The notes: generated by a model from the sequence alone, not told the origin. DNA of 64,000 bases from Exophiala sp. HKRS030 (GCA_023897205.1 JAHWDD010000001.1:1302001-1366000); one strand, 5' to 3'; counted from the first letter of the stretch, positions 1 to 12,033 are shown. Program-made: numbers and translations.

Positions 1-645
1 TGGAAGGCACGTTGAGGTACAAGAAAGCCTTGTTCCCAAAGATGATGCTGAGACCGAGGAGCAAGGCTGCAGGGAGAATAGTCGTAGAGTATGCTTGTTT
101 CGTCACGCCTGAGCCTTCGTCACCCCCCGGTAAAATTCGACGGTATAACATGAGATGTGTGATGACAGCGGAAAACGCTAGATGCCATGTGGTCAACAAG
201 CATGCTGTTGAAGCGAATTAGTCTTCGAGACGTTGAAACGCAGACTGCTCTGGTCAGAGCCTCATGAGCTTACGGTAATCTGGGTGCAAGTCAGAGGAGT
301 ATCAGACGGCATGTTAGGGGACACTTACTGAATTTCCACGTGTCCAAGATGAACTTGTTGTGTATGGACAAAGCACAGCTTGACGCTATCCATAGTCTGT
401 AATTGGTCGAGTCAGTTGTGGTTGAGGTCGCCGTGACGTCTGGACTGTCCCTACGATATATATCCGCAGGAGCAAGCGTCGAGGAGGAAGCCAGCACGCT
501 CGAAGCGTGGCCATGGCTCTTGTGAGACCCTTATGGTCAGAGGAGACGAGGGCTTCACACCCATCAGTTCTGGAGACAGAGATTCCAAAGGCACCTCTGC
601 AGACTCCGGAGATTTTCCCCATTCCGTGCGAACATGCCCAGTCAT
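1..645 (-). CDS. TPT/nucleotide-sugar transporter family protein, 3' part beyond window
   Basis: Drug/metabolite-superfamily transporter of the triose-phosphate/nucleotide-sugar (TPT, DUF250) type, a multi-span carrier expected in Golgi or ER membranes. Proposed exons on the minus strand are 645-455, 396-329, 279-274 and 204-1, and the gene continues off the left edge. Joined, they give a hydrophilic N-terminus of about 60 residues, a first membrane segment ending SIHNKFILDTWKFNYP, then CLLTTWHLAF and a later segment with GNKAFLYLN. This order (NK-W/F-I-L-D, LTTWH, GNxAxLYLxV) is the family signature. All junctions are GT-AG and keep frame. The 6-nt exon 279-274 supplies Asn-Tyr and is needed to keep frame between KF and P. 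The ATG at 645 was chosen because the in-frame start at 497 is only GTG. The substrate cannot be told from this piece. Confidence 0.8.
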
Positions 646-1727
646 CCTTTCAAGAAGTGTATGCTTGAACGCGAAACTATGACCCTTATTCAGACATTAA
701 TGGGAGTGTTGAAGGGTGGAATAGATGAGATCGAGGTGGAAATGCGGCGCCCGGACGTCCCATGGCCGAAGAGAACCATCCTACCCATCATCTCGGCATC
801 ATCGTCCCTGTTAATCACTCATCAAGACCACCCATGGCACCTTGGGGCGAAGGGGAACAAATAGGCAATCTTTTTGCTTGTCATCTTTAACGCGTTTGAT
901 TTTTTTGGCTTTTCAATCTCCCCTAGGCCACGTATTGATACTATTCTTGGTCTGTCACCTGAAAAAAAGAGTCTGTGTCCCGTCCAACCGTACATTCTTC
1001 TTCCCACTCCCTTGGTCTCGAACTTTCTTGAAGCCTTGGGGTAAGTGTAAACGTCGTCCCCTCCGAGGAGATGGCTTGAGCTAACGACACACATCTGAGT
1101 GGCTATAGGTAGGTATTTTTGAACACGAAGGGGGTCTTTGCAAGGATTACGTGGCCAGACACTGACACTCCTTGGTGCTAGTCTGTACTGGGTTCTAGAT
1201 TAAACCTTGTAAATCATAAGCAGGGGTGAAGAAAAGCTTGGTATCAAAGCTTGGCATGAACTTAAAAGCCGAGGGCCAATCAGTTGGCGCTAGACTACCA
1301 CTAGGCTACCACCACCGTGTTGGGTTAGGCCAAGGCCCTATTACCGAATACGGGTACGACAAGAGAAGAATATACGAGCGGAATACGAGAACACGTACGC
1401 ATCCCGTACCCCTAACATACGAAGAATGCAATGGTCGGACCCCTCGGACCCCAATGGCTTCACTTTGCCCCAACCCAAGGGAACATGTAAGGACGTGTGC
1501 CCGTTTGCGCCTCTGACGGCAGCTCATCAGGAACTCGGATCAGTGACTCGGTTCCATTGCTTGCTTCCAAGTCTCTTCCTCTCTGTCTCTACTGGAAGGA
1601 AGATGCAGGAGAACAATCATCTTCGGTTATTCCAGAGCGAGACCGTTTTCCTGATTGTTCCATTTGTTGTCTGCTTCTTTCTATCCTTGAGGTTTTTGAT
1701 CCGTGCAGGGGTCGTCGGTGAACAACG
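646..1727. other. Intergenic region, no gene recognised
   Basis: About 1.1 kb between two divergent genes. Short open frames lack domain-like sequence and splice support. The last 150 bases before 1728 are pyrimidine-rich and probably the 5' leader of the glycosyltransferase gene. Confidence 0.5.
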
Positions 1728-2962
1728 ATGTACACACCAAAAAGTCGGCGTGTGCGCTTGCTCGCGCTGTGTTTTCTTTTCATCCTATTCTTTCAACGCC
1801 ACATTCAGATCGGCGTCAAACTTTCATTGATGCCTCTAATCTTCAACCGCAACACCTCCCTCCGCCTTTCCTCTGCCAGGGACAACTTCGACGTAACCTT
1901 CGAGCAGTATAGCTCTTCTACTTCTTCGCCTTCGTCTTCGTCAGCTGCCACGTCTTCTTCCAACAATGCAATAGCGCCTGAGAATATCACCTACCCTGTG
2001 CCAGCCGTCATCCACAACATCTTCATTGGATCAAAGGACAACCTGCGACCTTCATGGGCTCTGGCAGCTCACGCGTGCAGGACCGTCCATCCGGATTGGA
2101 ACTTCGAGTATTGGGACAATGGAAGAGCCGAAAGATTTGTCCGCCGCGTGTATCCTGGAGTATGGCCGACCTGGAAAAATTATCGTTACGATATCCAGCG
2201 GGCAGATAGTCTGCGGTACATGATTCTTCACCATTACGGAGGTACGTATTATTCAATCTTCTCATCTTGGTACAGAGACCGCCGGTCAAAGGACTGCTTT
2301 GTTGACTGATAGTCCGCAACAGGTATCTTCCTCGACCTTGACCTCCTGTGTCTTCGCCCTCTCACGCCATTGCGTGCCTTTGACTTTGTTGCGCCAGCTG
2401 CCTACCCGTCGGGAATATCCAATGGCTTCATCGTATCGAAACCAAAAATGCCGTTCCTGGCAGAGGTCATTGCCAATCTGCCCAAATACGATGTCTCCTG
2501 GTTCGGCCTTCCTTACGCGACGATCAGCTTCTCCACTGGTTGTCATTTTCTCTCGTGCGTTCATGCCATTCCCCCTTGTCTCCCCTCGTGACGGCCAATC
2601 GTCAGACTGACCAGGTTGATGTCCCTGCTTGTAGAACCATGCACCTCTTCACAAAGACGAACCGATCCCTTCTCCGGGTTCTATGGGGACCTCGCCATCT
2701 TCACCATCTCAGCGGAAACGTGACCACCCCGCTTTTTCATCATTTCGGTTCTTCTTCGTGGCATTCTTATGACGCCGCCTTCATCAAAGCCATGAAACAT
2801 CCTTCACAGTCGCTCTTCCGCATTGGTGCCACACGAACTCAATGGACTTGGGCGGCAATAATCTTGTTTCCTGCCATTGCGATATCGACTTTTGTCGCCA
2901 CGGTGTTGTTTGTTGTCTATCAAGTCAAGATGCGTTCTGTCCGCCGGCGATTGATGCAGTGA
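1728..2962 (+). CDS. GT32 glycosyltransferase, Sur1/Csh1-like (mannosyl-inositolphosphoceramide synthase family)
   Basis: Golgi-type membrane glycosyltransferase with the DXD sugar-binding domain (GT32). Family members such as Sur1/Csh1 and Och1 transfer mannose from GDP-mannose to sphingolipid or N-glycan acceptors. Exons 1728-2241, 2323-2554 and 2635-2962 join in frame to 357 residues. Visible parts are an N-terminal signal anchor (LLALCFLFILFF), a Ser-rich stem, VIHNIFIGSKDNLRPSW, an RADSLRYMILHHYGG motif, the metal-binding IFLDLDLLCL, FSTGCHF, PLFHHFGSSSWHS, and a C-terminal membrane span near residues 325-348. The C-terminal span and SSWHS element resemble the Sur1 class more than Och1. 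Acceptor specificity is inferred. The next gene is convergent. Confidence 0.85.
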
Positions 2963-3467
2963 GACAAAGAACCATCCTGACATACCAAGCTGCAAAGACT
3001 TAGGAGGTGTGTGTGACATGGGATGAACACACACATATGATAATATGTATCAAAACGGCACTTATTGGATCTGACAAGGTTTAACCGGAGCCAGGGTAAT
3101 AATCAGGACTATTAGCACGTTGTATGTACTCATATTTTCTCAGACATTACGAAGCACACAGAAGTTCCGCAACTCCATCATACTATGCTTTTCAGAAAAT
3201 TCCTGATTAGAACCCAATTCCTACTAACGCCAGTGAACACGAGCTGCAAGCGCAATACGGTAAAGCGGCATATAGAATTTCGGTGTCCAGGTACTTTTAT
3301 ATCACAGTTTCATACGGAAAAACACTCCCTACGTGGTGATTGTTGTACCCCTAGTGGTGACGAACTACCGTCCGCTAGCAGTGAACAGCAAGCACTCTCC
3401 TTGTACAAAAATAAATGCAGGTGCACGACAGCAAAAGCCACGAGTCGGACCATTGAACCTTACACTC
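2963..3467. other. 3' intergenic region between convergent genes
   Basis: About 0.5 kb between two gene ends. I see no coding or structured feature; it probably holds both 3' UTRs. Confidence 0.5.
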
Positions 3468-5370
3468 TCAAACAGCAGCATGATGATGAGTTTCGAAAGG
3501 CAGTCCAAATGCGATACAACCAACCGCCATCCACATCCCCGCCGACACATATATTGGAACCACGGTAAAGTTGGTATAGGTACCAATCAGACTTGCAACC
3601 AGGCCACCGAATCTTAGAAGTGTGGCGGCGAGACCTGTGCCCAGACCTCGAGTTGGTGCGGCGAACGATTCGGGAGTAAAGGCGTACATGATTGCATATT
3701 CTGTGCAATGAGTCAGTCATGAGTTTCAGGTAAAGGATTTCTCTCAGGGAGAAAAAAAAGAAGATGCTGCGCCAGTGTCTGGATGGTGGGTGTCAACGTA
3801 CCAAAATTACCCCACAGGCCAGTGATGCATGAGAATGCAAGATTCGCGGCCGCATTTCTCGCACCGGTATAGGCAAACAGGAAAACCCCGGTAATGATGG
3901 CGGAGATTGCCATCATGTATCGACGACCAAGTCGCGTCTGCACCATCACAGCCGCGGAGAGAGGCCCCACGACGCCGACGGCAGATTGGATACAGTAATC
4001 GCGGTAGGTCTTGTCGAGAGACGAGCTCGTTTGGAATTTCTGGGCCAGATAGGTCGGCAGGAAGTTGAAGTACAACGGGTAGGCGATGCCGATGGTCAAC
4101 CAGATGAGCCAGATGATGGTGGTGTGTCGAGCCAGCTTTCTGGTGGCGAAGAGGCTCTTGAAGTTGGCGGATTTGAAGTCCGCGATGTTTTCCTTGAGGA
4201 TCTGCATCTTTGAGAGCGATTGGCCCATCTCCTCGGGGCTGAGAGCGACGCCCAGGTCGAGGTCGATCTGTCTGAACATTTCCAAGGTCAAAGGCTCTGG
4301 TCTTTTGTTGCGACGTGCCACGTAGTTGACCGCTTCGACCGCCTCAGCGTCGCGGTTCTTGGACAACAGATACCGTGGAGACTCGGGGAGCTTGAAGACG
4401 ACGATTCGAATGAACGCAAAGGCCAGCGTCATGGCACCGAGAGTAAACATGACATATCGCCTGTCGAAGGAGGTTGTTAGTGCTGTGCTCAGAGTGATGT
4501 GACGGGGGTTTTGAAAAGGAAGAAAAAAACAAACCGGAGCGTCTTACCATCCCATGTTGTCGGACTTGGAGCATGTCCCTGGTTCGGAATCAGAAGGACA
4601 ACTATAGTTGGCGATAAACACCCAGCCGACCAGGGCCACGATCACTTGTCCCAGATTCCACCAAGCCGAGAGAGCTGTGAGGAGGTGCTGATGCGAACCA
4701 GGAACAAATTCTAGAAAGATCATCGAATCGACGGGGACATTGCCTCCTGCCGCGGTTCCAAGGATGGCCCACATGACACAAAACCCAACAAAGTGGTCAA
4801 GTCCACCGACGGCCACGCCGAAGATGCCACCGATGAGGAGGGTGGCGTTGAAAGCAGGCTTCCGCCCGATGAAATCGGCCGAGATACCCCAGAAGGACGC
4901 TCCGCAGATGAGGCCGACATAGTAGGCGATGGAACTGAAGCTGACTCGAGTAATGTCTGTGAATTCGAGTTTCACAGCGGGTTGAATCGTCCCGATACCT
5001 TGAGACCAGCTTTTTGTATCTTCATGTCAGGCTTTCTGTCTCTATTCTTCTTCCACACCCAGTCCGCCTGCCTCTGCAGATGGGCGGGCGACGGCGGCGG
5101 CTGCGGGAAAACTCACAAGTTGTCCGTAATCCAACCAAAACCAGTCACGATGAATAGCTCCCACTGGTAACGACCCATTCCTATTTCCTCCATACACTGA
5201 CTGACCAACGCCGACTTGAGTCGGTACGAATCAGTGATGGAGTTGCCATAGAATTCTCGATTGGCGGCATCGTCAAGGGTTTTGATATCGCCGGCGATCT
5301 CAGTGTCGGCAGGGGCTTCGACGGGAGCGATGCCGTTCTCTTCATCCATCTTCTTTTCCGCAGCAGACAT
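3468..5370 (-). CDS. MFS transporter, metabolite:H+ symporter/SV2-like type
   Basis: Major facilitator of about 12 spans in the plasma membrane, moving a sugar, phosphate, carboxylate or related small solute. Exons 5370-5117, 5009-4548, 4460-3802 and 3700-3468 give 535 residues, and every junction is GT-AG in frame. Features in order are an acidic cytosolic N-terminus, GMGRYQWELFIVTGFGW, DNFWSQ, GASFWGISADFIGRKPAF (MFS loop 2-3 signature), a mid-protein LPESPRYLL, a long central loop, and the C-half with IIWLIW and MYAFTPESF. The PESPRYLL motif is shared by the sugar/phosphate/SV2 branch. A GAT-repeat tract lies directly before the ATG. The substrate is not deducible; closeness to the acyl-CoA genes is suggestive only. 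Confidence 0.88.
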
Positions 5371-6218
5371 GATGATGATGATGACGATTCAATATTGATA
5401 GACCTTGAGAAGGCAAGGGGAGGTTCAAGTCTGTCACTGGGAATGGCAATGGCAGTCTCCTGGAGAGCTTGGTTCTCAAAAAGATACGCGTTGACCGTGC
5501 ATTGCTTGATGAAGGCCACGGGCTTTGACGGTGATCATCAAATCTGGGGTCAAAGGTGTAAAGAACCAGGCAGGTCCAACTCCACCTTGAGAGGGAGGTG
5601 AATGGGTGAAGCTCGAGTGTTTGAAGAGTGGGGCGCCTGACAAGGATGGATCAAAGATGGGGTAGAACGAAGATACGGTGCTCCCTATCGCTCTTGGATT
5701 CTACGGAGTACAAGAGAGACTTGTTGGCCAATACGGACTTCTCCAGTGATAAACAAAGTAATCACATAAGACTATTACCCTACTCGATAGTTTGGAGCAA
5801 TGGGCGGCCGGAATACTTTTCTCAATACGGTGAAGCTAGACCCAGGGGTACAGTACACAATACTTTCCCACCAAAGGCTGAGAACTTGCTAGGAACGGCG
5901 CCCTTAGCTCGCCTGTAACTCGGGGTCATGTTTAATTGATTGATGGGCCTTGACATTTCATACGCTCAGTCCAATCGTTTGCTGCATGCACTCGATGTAG
6001 ACTTCAACTCTGACTGTCTGCCACGAGTTACCTTGCCAACATCTTTTTCTTTTTAATGCTACAATATACTATCAGTATGGTCAAGTAGATTGTGAACTTC
6101 AGCCCTTTCACCCCGTGAATGAATTAGATTCCTCTTGTGCTGGCCAGGGTCATTGGGTCTTTGGAACGCAAATGCTGCCACTCCTCCTCCCTTGCGAGAA
6201 CATCACCCATGCTCGTCG
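5371..6218. other. Intergenic region, no gene recognised
   Basis: About 0.85 kb. Bases 5371-5391 carry a short (GAT)n leader tract of the upstream MFS gene, and 5701-5711 carries a TACGGAGTA motif seen repeatedly in this window. Nothing coding is supported. Confidence 0.5.
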
Positions 6219-6617
6219 TTACAATACTATCGGCTTCATACTCGAGAATGCGTATCTCGCAATCTTCCACTTTCCATTTACTTTCCGTAGTATGAACAAC
6301 TCTTGATTATTATGATATTCGTCACCACCTAACTTCAGGAATTCTTTTCGTCCCTCAGCCGTCGATCTCGCAAACGCCCAGTCCTCTCCCGCCCGGACGA
6401 TCTCAGCAATGTCGAAGTTGATCTTGAGTCTGATGGTCGAAAACACACGAGTGTACGCGGCACGTAATTCCTCCGTCCCACTCATGGGTGAGTACCCTGG
6501 TGCCATGAACACGCCGTCCTCGGTGTAAAGTGACACGGCATCTTCGACATTTCCCGATTCGAGTGTGGTCCCGTACGCGGTGAGGAGGTTACGGATAGCA
6601 ATGTCGGGGTCGGCCAT
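6219..6617 (-). CDS. SnoaL-like/NTF2-fold small protein
   Basis: Intronless 132-residue protein with the cone-shaped NTF2-like fold of the SnoaL/SgcJ/DUF4440 group. Members are ketosteroid-isomerase-like enzymes or small-ligand binders. Diagnostic pattern: an N-terminal helix (IRNLLTAYGTTLESGNVEDAVSLYTEDGVFMAPG), then ELRAAYTRVF, a beta strand with DWAFARSTAEG, and a C-terminal FILRKVNGKWKIARYAFSS. It has no signal peptide, so it is cytosolic. It stands alone with gaps on both sides, so context does not reveal a substrate. Fold assignment is confident; enzymatic activity is unproven. Confidence 0.85.
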   Translation of the reverse strand: MADPDIAIRNLLTAYGTTLESGNVEDAVSLYTEDGVFMAPGYSPMSGTEELRAAYTRVFSTIRLKINFDIAEIVRAGEDWAFARSTAEGRKEFLKLGGDEYHNNQELFILRKVNGKWKIARYAFSSMKPIVL

Positions 6618-7434
6618 GGTTTGTGTGCTGGTCGTTATTTCTGGGATGCTGGATGCAGAGTTTGAAGGCTGACTTTTCGGACTAGGATCGGAATCGCTTG
6701 ACTTTGCTAACGTGTCCGCTGATGGTATGCGTGTCTGTGTATGTCTATATCACGAGTCGCTTCGAGGTCTAGATGTTGTGATATGTCACTGGCTACCTAC
6801 CTAAGTACATACCGTATCATTATGGATACCCATGTACAGATATTGATCCATAACTTACTGCGTAGGCGACGAGTATCCATGATATGACGGTATCCGCTTG
6901 CGTTGTTGAGATTAGATATGGTGTCGTCCATGTGAACCACCTGTTGTGACTTTTTTCTGATCGTAATCATTGTGAGATGTATCATGACACTGTAAAGGAC
7001 AACTTTTTGTGGAGATGCTGCTTTATCTATTCTAATCTGTGGAGTCAAGTATATATAGTATGGGTAGGGAGTAATCACAGCCTCGAGTATTGATAACTAG
7101 CGCAGCCTCGGGGGTTGTCACCGAATAATCCACAGGCGCCAATCTTCCCCCATCTTTGAAATGGTCGACAGTTCTTACCAATCAACAGTCTGAGACTCGG
7201 AGAGCTTGAAAAAGCTCGCAGTTCCCTATAGCCCACCAGAACACGTGTCTCTGGAGCCTGGAGTTACCATGAAAGGGTGATTACAACAAGTGTGGTAAAG
7301 GACCACCGCCGCCAACTACTTGGTAGAAATTAACGATTGTACCACATGGATCTTGACCATGGAAATCCACGGAATATAGCTAGCACAATGCGTGTACGCG
7401 AGTCTTTGCTGCTCGACCAAAACTCTTAGGTACC
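6618..7434. other. Intergenic region, no gene recognised
   Basis: About 0.8 kb, visibly A/T-richer than flanking genes. A minus-strand frame at 6797-7078 has no family resemblance and was not accepted. Confidence 0.5.
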
Positions 7435-9480
7435 TTACAGCTTGGCTGGGATTCTATCGACATTCGGAGCACGAAAGCCCGTCGCAGCGTCTATGGGCAA
7501 GTCCACGCCCCAAACCAGTCGGCAATCCCAGTTGATTCTGTCCCGAACCGTGATGGCCGACAACATGCGCGTACGAACCTTCACAATGTTTGGTAGGTGA
7601 AATTCCCCAATATTTCCTTCTCCCTCGAGGACCCATCGTCGACCAATCTCGAAGGCGGTGGCGTCGTTGTCCCTCTCGGCATCAAGCGCCAGGAGGACAC
7701 CGGAAACGATCCATGCGAGGCTGAACATGAGTTGTCGGCCTATTGCCAGAGCACTCACCAGGTCTCCACGATTGCTGTCTACCATACGGAAAAATTCAGC
7801 CCAGGCTCGTGTGAGGGCGTCCTTCAACTCGGCATCCTTGACTCGCGACGTCGCCTGCTGGACCCATTCGCCAAACACCTTCAGATGACGTCCGTCTTTG
7901 TTCGACAGGTGTCGGACGACCTCGCTACTCAGCACGTTCGTCGTCCCTTCCCAGGTCATGTTGGCGGCGGTGTCGCGCATGAGGCGCGAGATGTTGAATT
8001 CAGGTTCCTCGGGCTCGTCCAGGTACCCGACACCGCCCATGGCTTCCTGGCATTCTTGCAGTGCGAGGGTGCCGGTCTTGCAAATCACAGCCTTTGCAGT
8101 CGCGGTCAGAGTCCTGAGAATAATCTCGGCCTTTTCAGGCGAATCCGGTAGCGGGACGTAGTCGCCATTCTTTTGGGTTCGTTCGTCCGGGAAGCCGTTG
8201 TCGATAAAACTGAGCAGTGACGTGGTGAAAAAGGCAAGCTGAAGTGCACCTCGTTGCTTGACTTCCATGTTTGCCAGGAGGCGCAGATGCATCGGCATTG
8301 TCCACAGAGGCTGATTTAGAGTGCTTCGTGCTTTGGCAAAGTTCTTTGCAATGGCCATACCGCGACGCCAGCATGAGAGCGCCGTGATGAAATTGTGGGT
8401 TCTGGTGACGTTGAGGAGGAGGGCAATTGTTGCTATTCCCCTATCAAGGGGACCGATCAGATGTGCTCGGACATTCTCAAGCTCCAACTCTGCCGTCGGA
8501 AGTTCTTTCGTGCCCATCTTGGTTTTGAGACGGTGAATCCGCACACCGTTGGTCACTTGCTGCTTCTTCCCATTGACCACGACGGTCCTTCTCGTTGGTG
8601 CAACAAATAAACTAAGCTGGTCAGAGGATTCTGTCTTGGCCAACATGAAAGCCATGTTGCAGTCTGTCGCCGACGAGAAGAATTTGAAGCCCGACACGAG
8701 GTAGTCTCCTTCTTCGACGGAGCCGTATCTGCCAGTCTTACTCGGTAAGGGAGAATACACGGCCACGGTTTCCGAGTTCTGCACATCGCTGCCGCCGGGT
8801 CGCTCTGTCATCCACTGTGATGAGATCCAGTTCCCTTCTCGAGCGGTGATGAGCCGATACAACTCATGGAAGGGATGATCTTTTGGGACCGAGTTTAGAT
8901 GTTTCCCGATCAGCCTCCCAGCCCCGCTGGTCATGGAAACAGGGCACGAATAGACCGCCGAAGATGCTGAGAATGTGTAGTTGCTGAGAGATGGTTAGAA
9001 GGTGTTTATCAGGATATACCAAATTCAATACTGACAATGCATGTTGAACAATCCTCCGGTACTGCTTAAACTCCTCCTCGTAACCAAGAGATATCACCCT
9101 GTAGTCTAATATCAGTCCTGGCCGTTTCCTAAGTGATGCATCTGAGACCACACTTACCCATTTCTGGATCCCCATTTACCCAATTCCTTCCACCCGTGAG
9201 CCGTCACTAGACGATCATATGGATACCGAGCACCCCATACATTGCGACTTTTGAAGTGCGGCTGGTGAGACTCGGCGTCTGAGATGAATTCGTTGATCTC
9301 ATCCGAGACGGCTTCTTCCGCGAATTTGGCGAGGCGAGGCTTGATTGCTGCAAGGACATCTCGTGGAAGATACCATTCCAGAACGCGCTGATATGACTCG
9401 TCGGATGTAAAAGGGTTTTGTAGCGGCTTTGGAGTGAGGATGAAGCCGTTGTCAGCGGTCGAAGGCTTGAGGGATGACAT
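7435..9480 (-). CDS. Acyl-CoA dehydrogenase (AidB/very-long-chain-like), peroxisomal targeting signal
   Basis: FAD-dependent enzyme of the acyl-CoA dehydrogenase/oxidase superfamily, AidB-like branch. Exons 9480-9158, 9098-9036 and 8983-7435 yield 644 residues. The N-terminus resembles fungal ACAD leaders. SSAVYSCPVSMTSGAGRL and WMTERPGGSDV are the substrate/FAD-binding signatures. GGVGYLDEPEE and TWEGTTNVLSSEV near residues 440-480 match the family C-domain, where WEGT is typical of AidB and isovaleryl-type enzymes. The last three residues are AKL, a recognised PTS1 variant, so a peroxisomal site is inferred. The middle exon is 63 nt. The acceptor at 8984 was chosen because it restores NYTFSASSAV; another donor 15 nt downstream would break frame. 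It shares a 346-bp promoter region with the divergent acetoacetyl-CoA synthetase. Confidence 0.88.
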
Positions 9481-9826
9481 GTTGCAGTGTCTGTCTTAGC
9501 ACCTCACGGTACCAGGCATCGTCCCCGGACACTTATGTAGAACAAATCTTCACTGATTTCATCTGGCGATGGGAGAAGCAATACAGTTAATTCCTTTATG
9601 CCGCCGAACACCGAGACTCTCCTCATTGTCTCGGCGAATGAAGGGATATCGTGTCTGACAGTCTCGGTTGTTTCGGCGTAATGCGGCACATCAAGGTGGG
9701 TCTCTGCACCACCCCAAGTTCAACCTCGACCTACTTTGTTAGTCCTGGCCTTTCAAGTAGGTAAGTCTTTTCTTCTGACAAGGATCCTCGAGGTTGACGT
9801 TGTTGACCACAGGATACACTCGAGCC
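9481..9826. promoter_or_regulatory. Shared divergent promoter of acyl-CoA dehydrogenase and acetoacetyl-CoA synthetase
   Basis: 346 bp between two divergent start codons. It contains a perfect inverted repeat CCGAGAC (9611-9617)/GTCTCGG (9628-9634) with a 10-nt spacer, a third GTCTCGG at 9661-9667, and a direct CGG-N6-CGG at 9665-9676. CGG triplets in such spacing are the usual half-sites of Zn2Cys6 regulators. Co-regulation of both genes is inference. Confidence 0.45.
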
Positions 9827-12033
9827 ATGGCATCAACAACAGAGCACACTGCCTGTAAGCAGGATCGATTCGAGACACACTCAATGCGGCCTCACCCGGT
9901 ATGGAAACCGGATGTGCCCGCAGATCAGATCCCCATGAACATTTACCGAAATCACATCAACGACAAGTTTCATCTGAATCTCAGAGACTCTCATGAACTT
10001 CACGAATGGAGTGTTACAGATCCACAAGCTTTCTGGTCCGATCTGTGGGACTATGTTGGCCTGGTGCCAGAGTTGCCGGTCGAGATCGATCGCGCGTACG
10101 ACCCTGACACGCCAATCTCGAAAGTACCGCCGTTCTTTGAGGGGGCAACCATCAACTATGCAGAGAACGTGTTGACGCAACCACTCGTTGACCAGCAAGG
10201 CCCTGCTCTCGTCGGTCTGCGGGAAGGACAGGGCCTCAACGGCGAAGTCTGGTCGTGGGCGCTACTCCGCGAGAACGTTAGGAAAGTGAGGAGCGCCCTG
10301 CTGAGAAGCGGAATCAAGCGAGGAGATCGTGTAGCCGCATTGGTGTCGACCTCTGTCTGGTCTGTTGCTCTCTTGTTGGGCACGGCGAGTATTGGCGCCA
10401 TTTTCACTTCGATTGCCCCAGACCTTGGACTTGAGGTATGTTAGCAGATCCACGCCGTCTACGCACTTGCATATATACTGACTGACTAATACCTACAGGG
10501 TTGTGTTTCTCGTCTACAACAAGTGCAACCCTCGATATTGTTCGCTGATAGCCATTCGACTTACAAAGGTCGAAAACGGTCCAACACGAGCAAGATCTCG
10601 GATATCATGAAAATGCTTGACCCAACAACAATGCTATTCGTCATTCCGACAGGTGATCTGGAGGCCTTCCAACCAGTATCAGAATTCCTTCGCAGGTCCA
10701 AAGACACAGATTCGCTGGAATTCGCTAGACTCCCATTCACAACACCTCTCTACATTCTTTACTCCAGCGGGACTTCGGGACCACCAAAATGTCTCGTGCA
10801 CAGTCACGCAGCCATTCTCCAACACAAGAAGATCGGGATGCTCCACAACTCTCTCAAACCCGGTGAAGTGGTATTCCAGTACTCGAGCACGTCGTGGGTA
10901 CTCTGGAACATCATGGTAGGCCACCTGGCCATGGGTACCACTCTCATCATGTACGATGGATCGCCGACATGGCCACAGCCTCAGCACCTCCTCAGGATCG
11001 TCCAGAATCATAAAGTAAACTATTGGGGTGTCTCTCCGAAATACCTCAAGGAGCTCGAATCGACAGGCTGCAGACCCGGATCCGAGTATGATCTTTCGAG
11101 TCTCCGGATGGTGCAGACGGGCGGCTCACACCTCTCCGCCGACCAGTATCACTGGTTCTACAGGGTTTTTCCTTCGAGAGTCCACTTAACCAGCGTAACG
11201 GGAGGAACTGACCTGGTGACTTCGTGGTGCGGCACCGATCCCGCCGGTCCGGTGTACCCAGGAGAAATCCAGATGCCCATTCTCGGACATGACGTGGACA
11301 TTGCAGACCCCGTTGATGGCCATTCGATCAAAGGAACCGGTGAAGCTGGAGAGTTCATTTGCAGAAAACCATTCCCGTCGATGCCGGTATACTTTTGGGG
11401 TGACAAGAATGGCGAGAAATACCATTCGTCGTACTTCAGCCGATACAATTTCCCCTGCTGGGCACAACACGATTGGGCGAGTGTGAATCCTTCGACGAAA
11501 GGCTGGACGGTCCACGGGAGAAGGTACGTTGTTGCCTCTTTGGTTTTTGTATCCACGTACGCCCAAATGCTAACACAACCTCTCCGGTCTCCACTAGTGA
11601 CGGCGTACTCAACCCGCAAGGTATACGTTTTGGTTCGGCAGAAATCTATTCCATCACGGAAGCTGTGCCGTTCACCGACACGGTCGCCACCACGCTCTGT
11701 GTGGGTCGAAAGAGACGAGGCCGCGATAGTGATGAGTCTGTCTTTTTGTTTGTCGTCATGCGCGACGGACATTTCTTCACCGAGACCCTTGAAGCTTCGC
11801 TCAAGAACGCGATCCGTCAAGGATTGAGCGCCAGGCACGTTCCACGCTTCGTCTTCGCGGTCCACGAAATCCCCATGACCTCGAACGGGAAAAAGGTCGA
11901 AACTTTGGTCAAGGAGGTCATCTCAACAGGGCAGATGCCCAAGACGATAAGCTCGACTGTTGTAAATCCAGACTGTCTCAGGAAATTTTGTCAATTTTAT
12001 CACCTCGAACCACCGGTAAGAGCAAAGTTGTGA
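9827..12033 (+). CDS. Acetoacetyl-CoA synthetase (acetoacetate-CoA ligase), PTS1-bearing
   Basis: Adenylate-forming ligase that activates acetoacetate (or a related short 3-oxo acid) with ATP and CoA. Exons 9827-10435, 10499-11523 and 11598-12033 give 689 residues, the usual length for AACS. Visible motifs are an N-terminal ACAS_N region (WSVTDPQAFWSDLWDYVG), FFEGATINYAENVL, the ATP-binding P-loop YSSGTSGPPK near residue 290, TSWVLWNIMVGHLA, GGSHLSADQYHWFYRVFP, TGGTDL, and GRSDGVLNPQGIRFGSAEIY, the hallmark of AACS. The C-terminal catalytic Lys segment is TSNGKKVE. It ends in AKL, a PTS1 variant. The start is the Kozak-like GCCATGG at 9827; the upstream in-frame TTG is not used. It pairs with the divergent acyl-CoA dehydrogenase. 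Confidence 0.92.
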
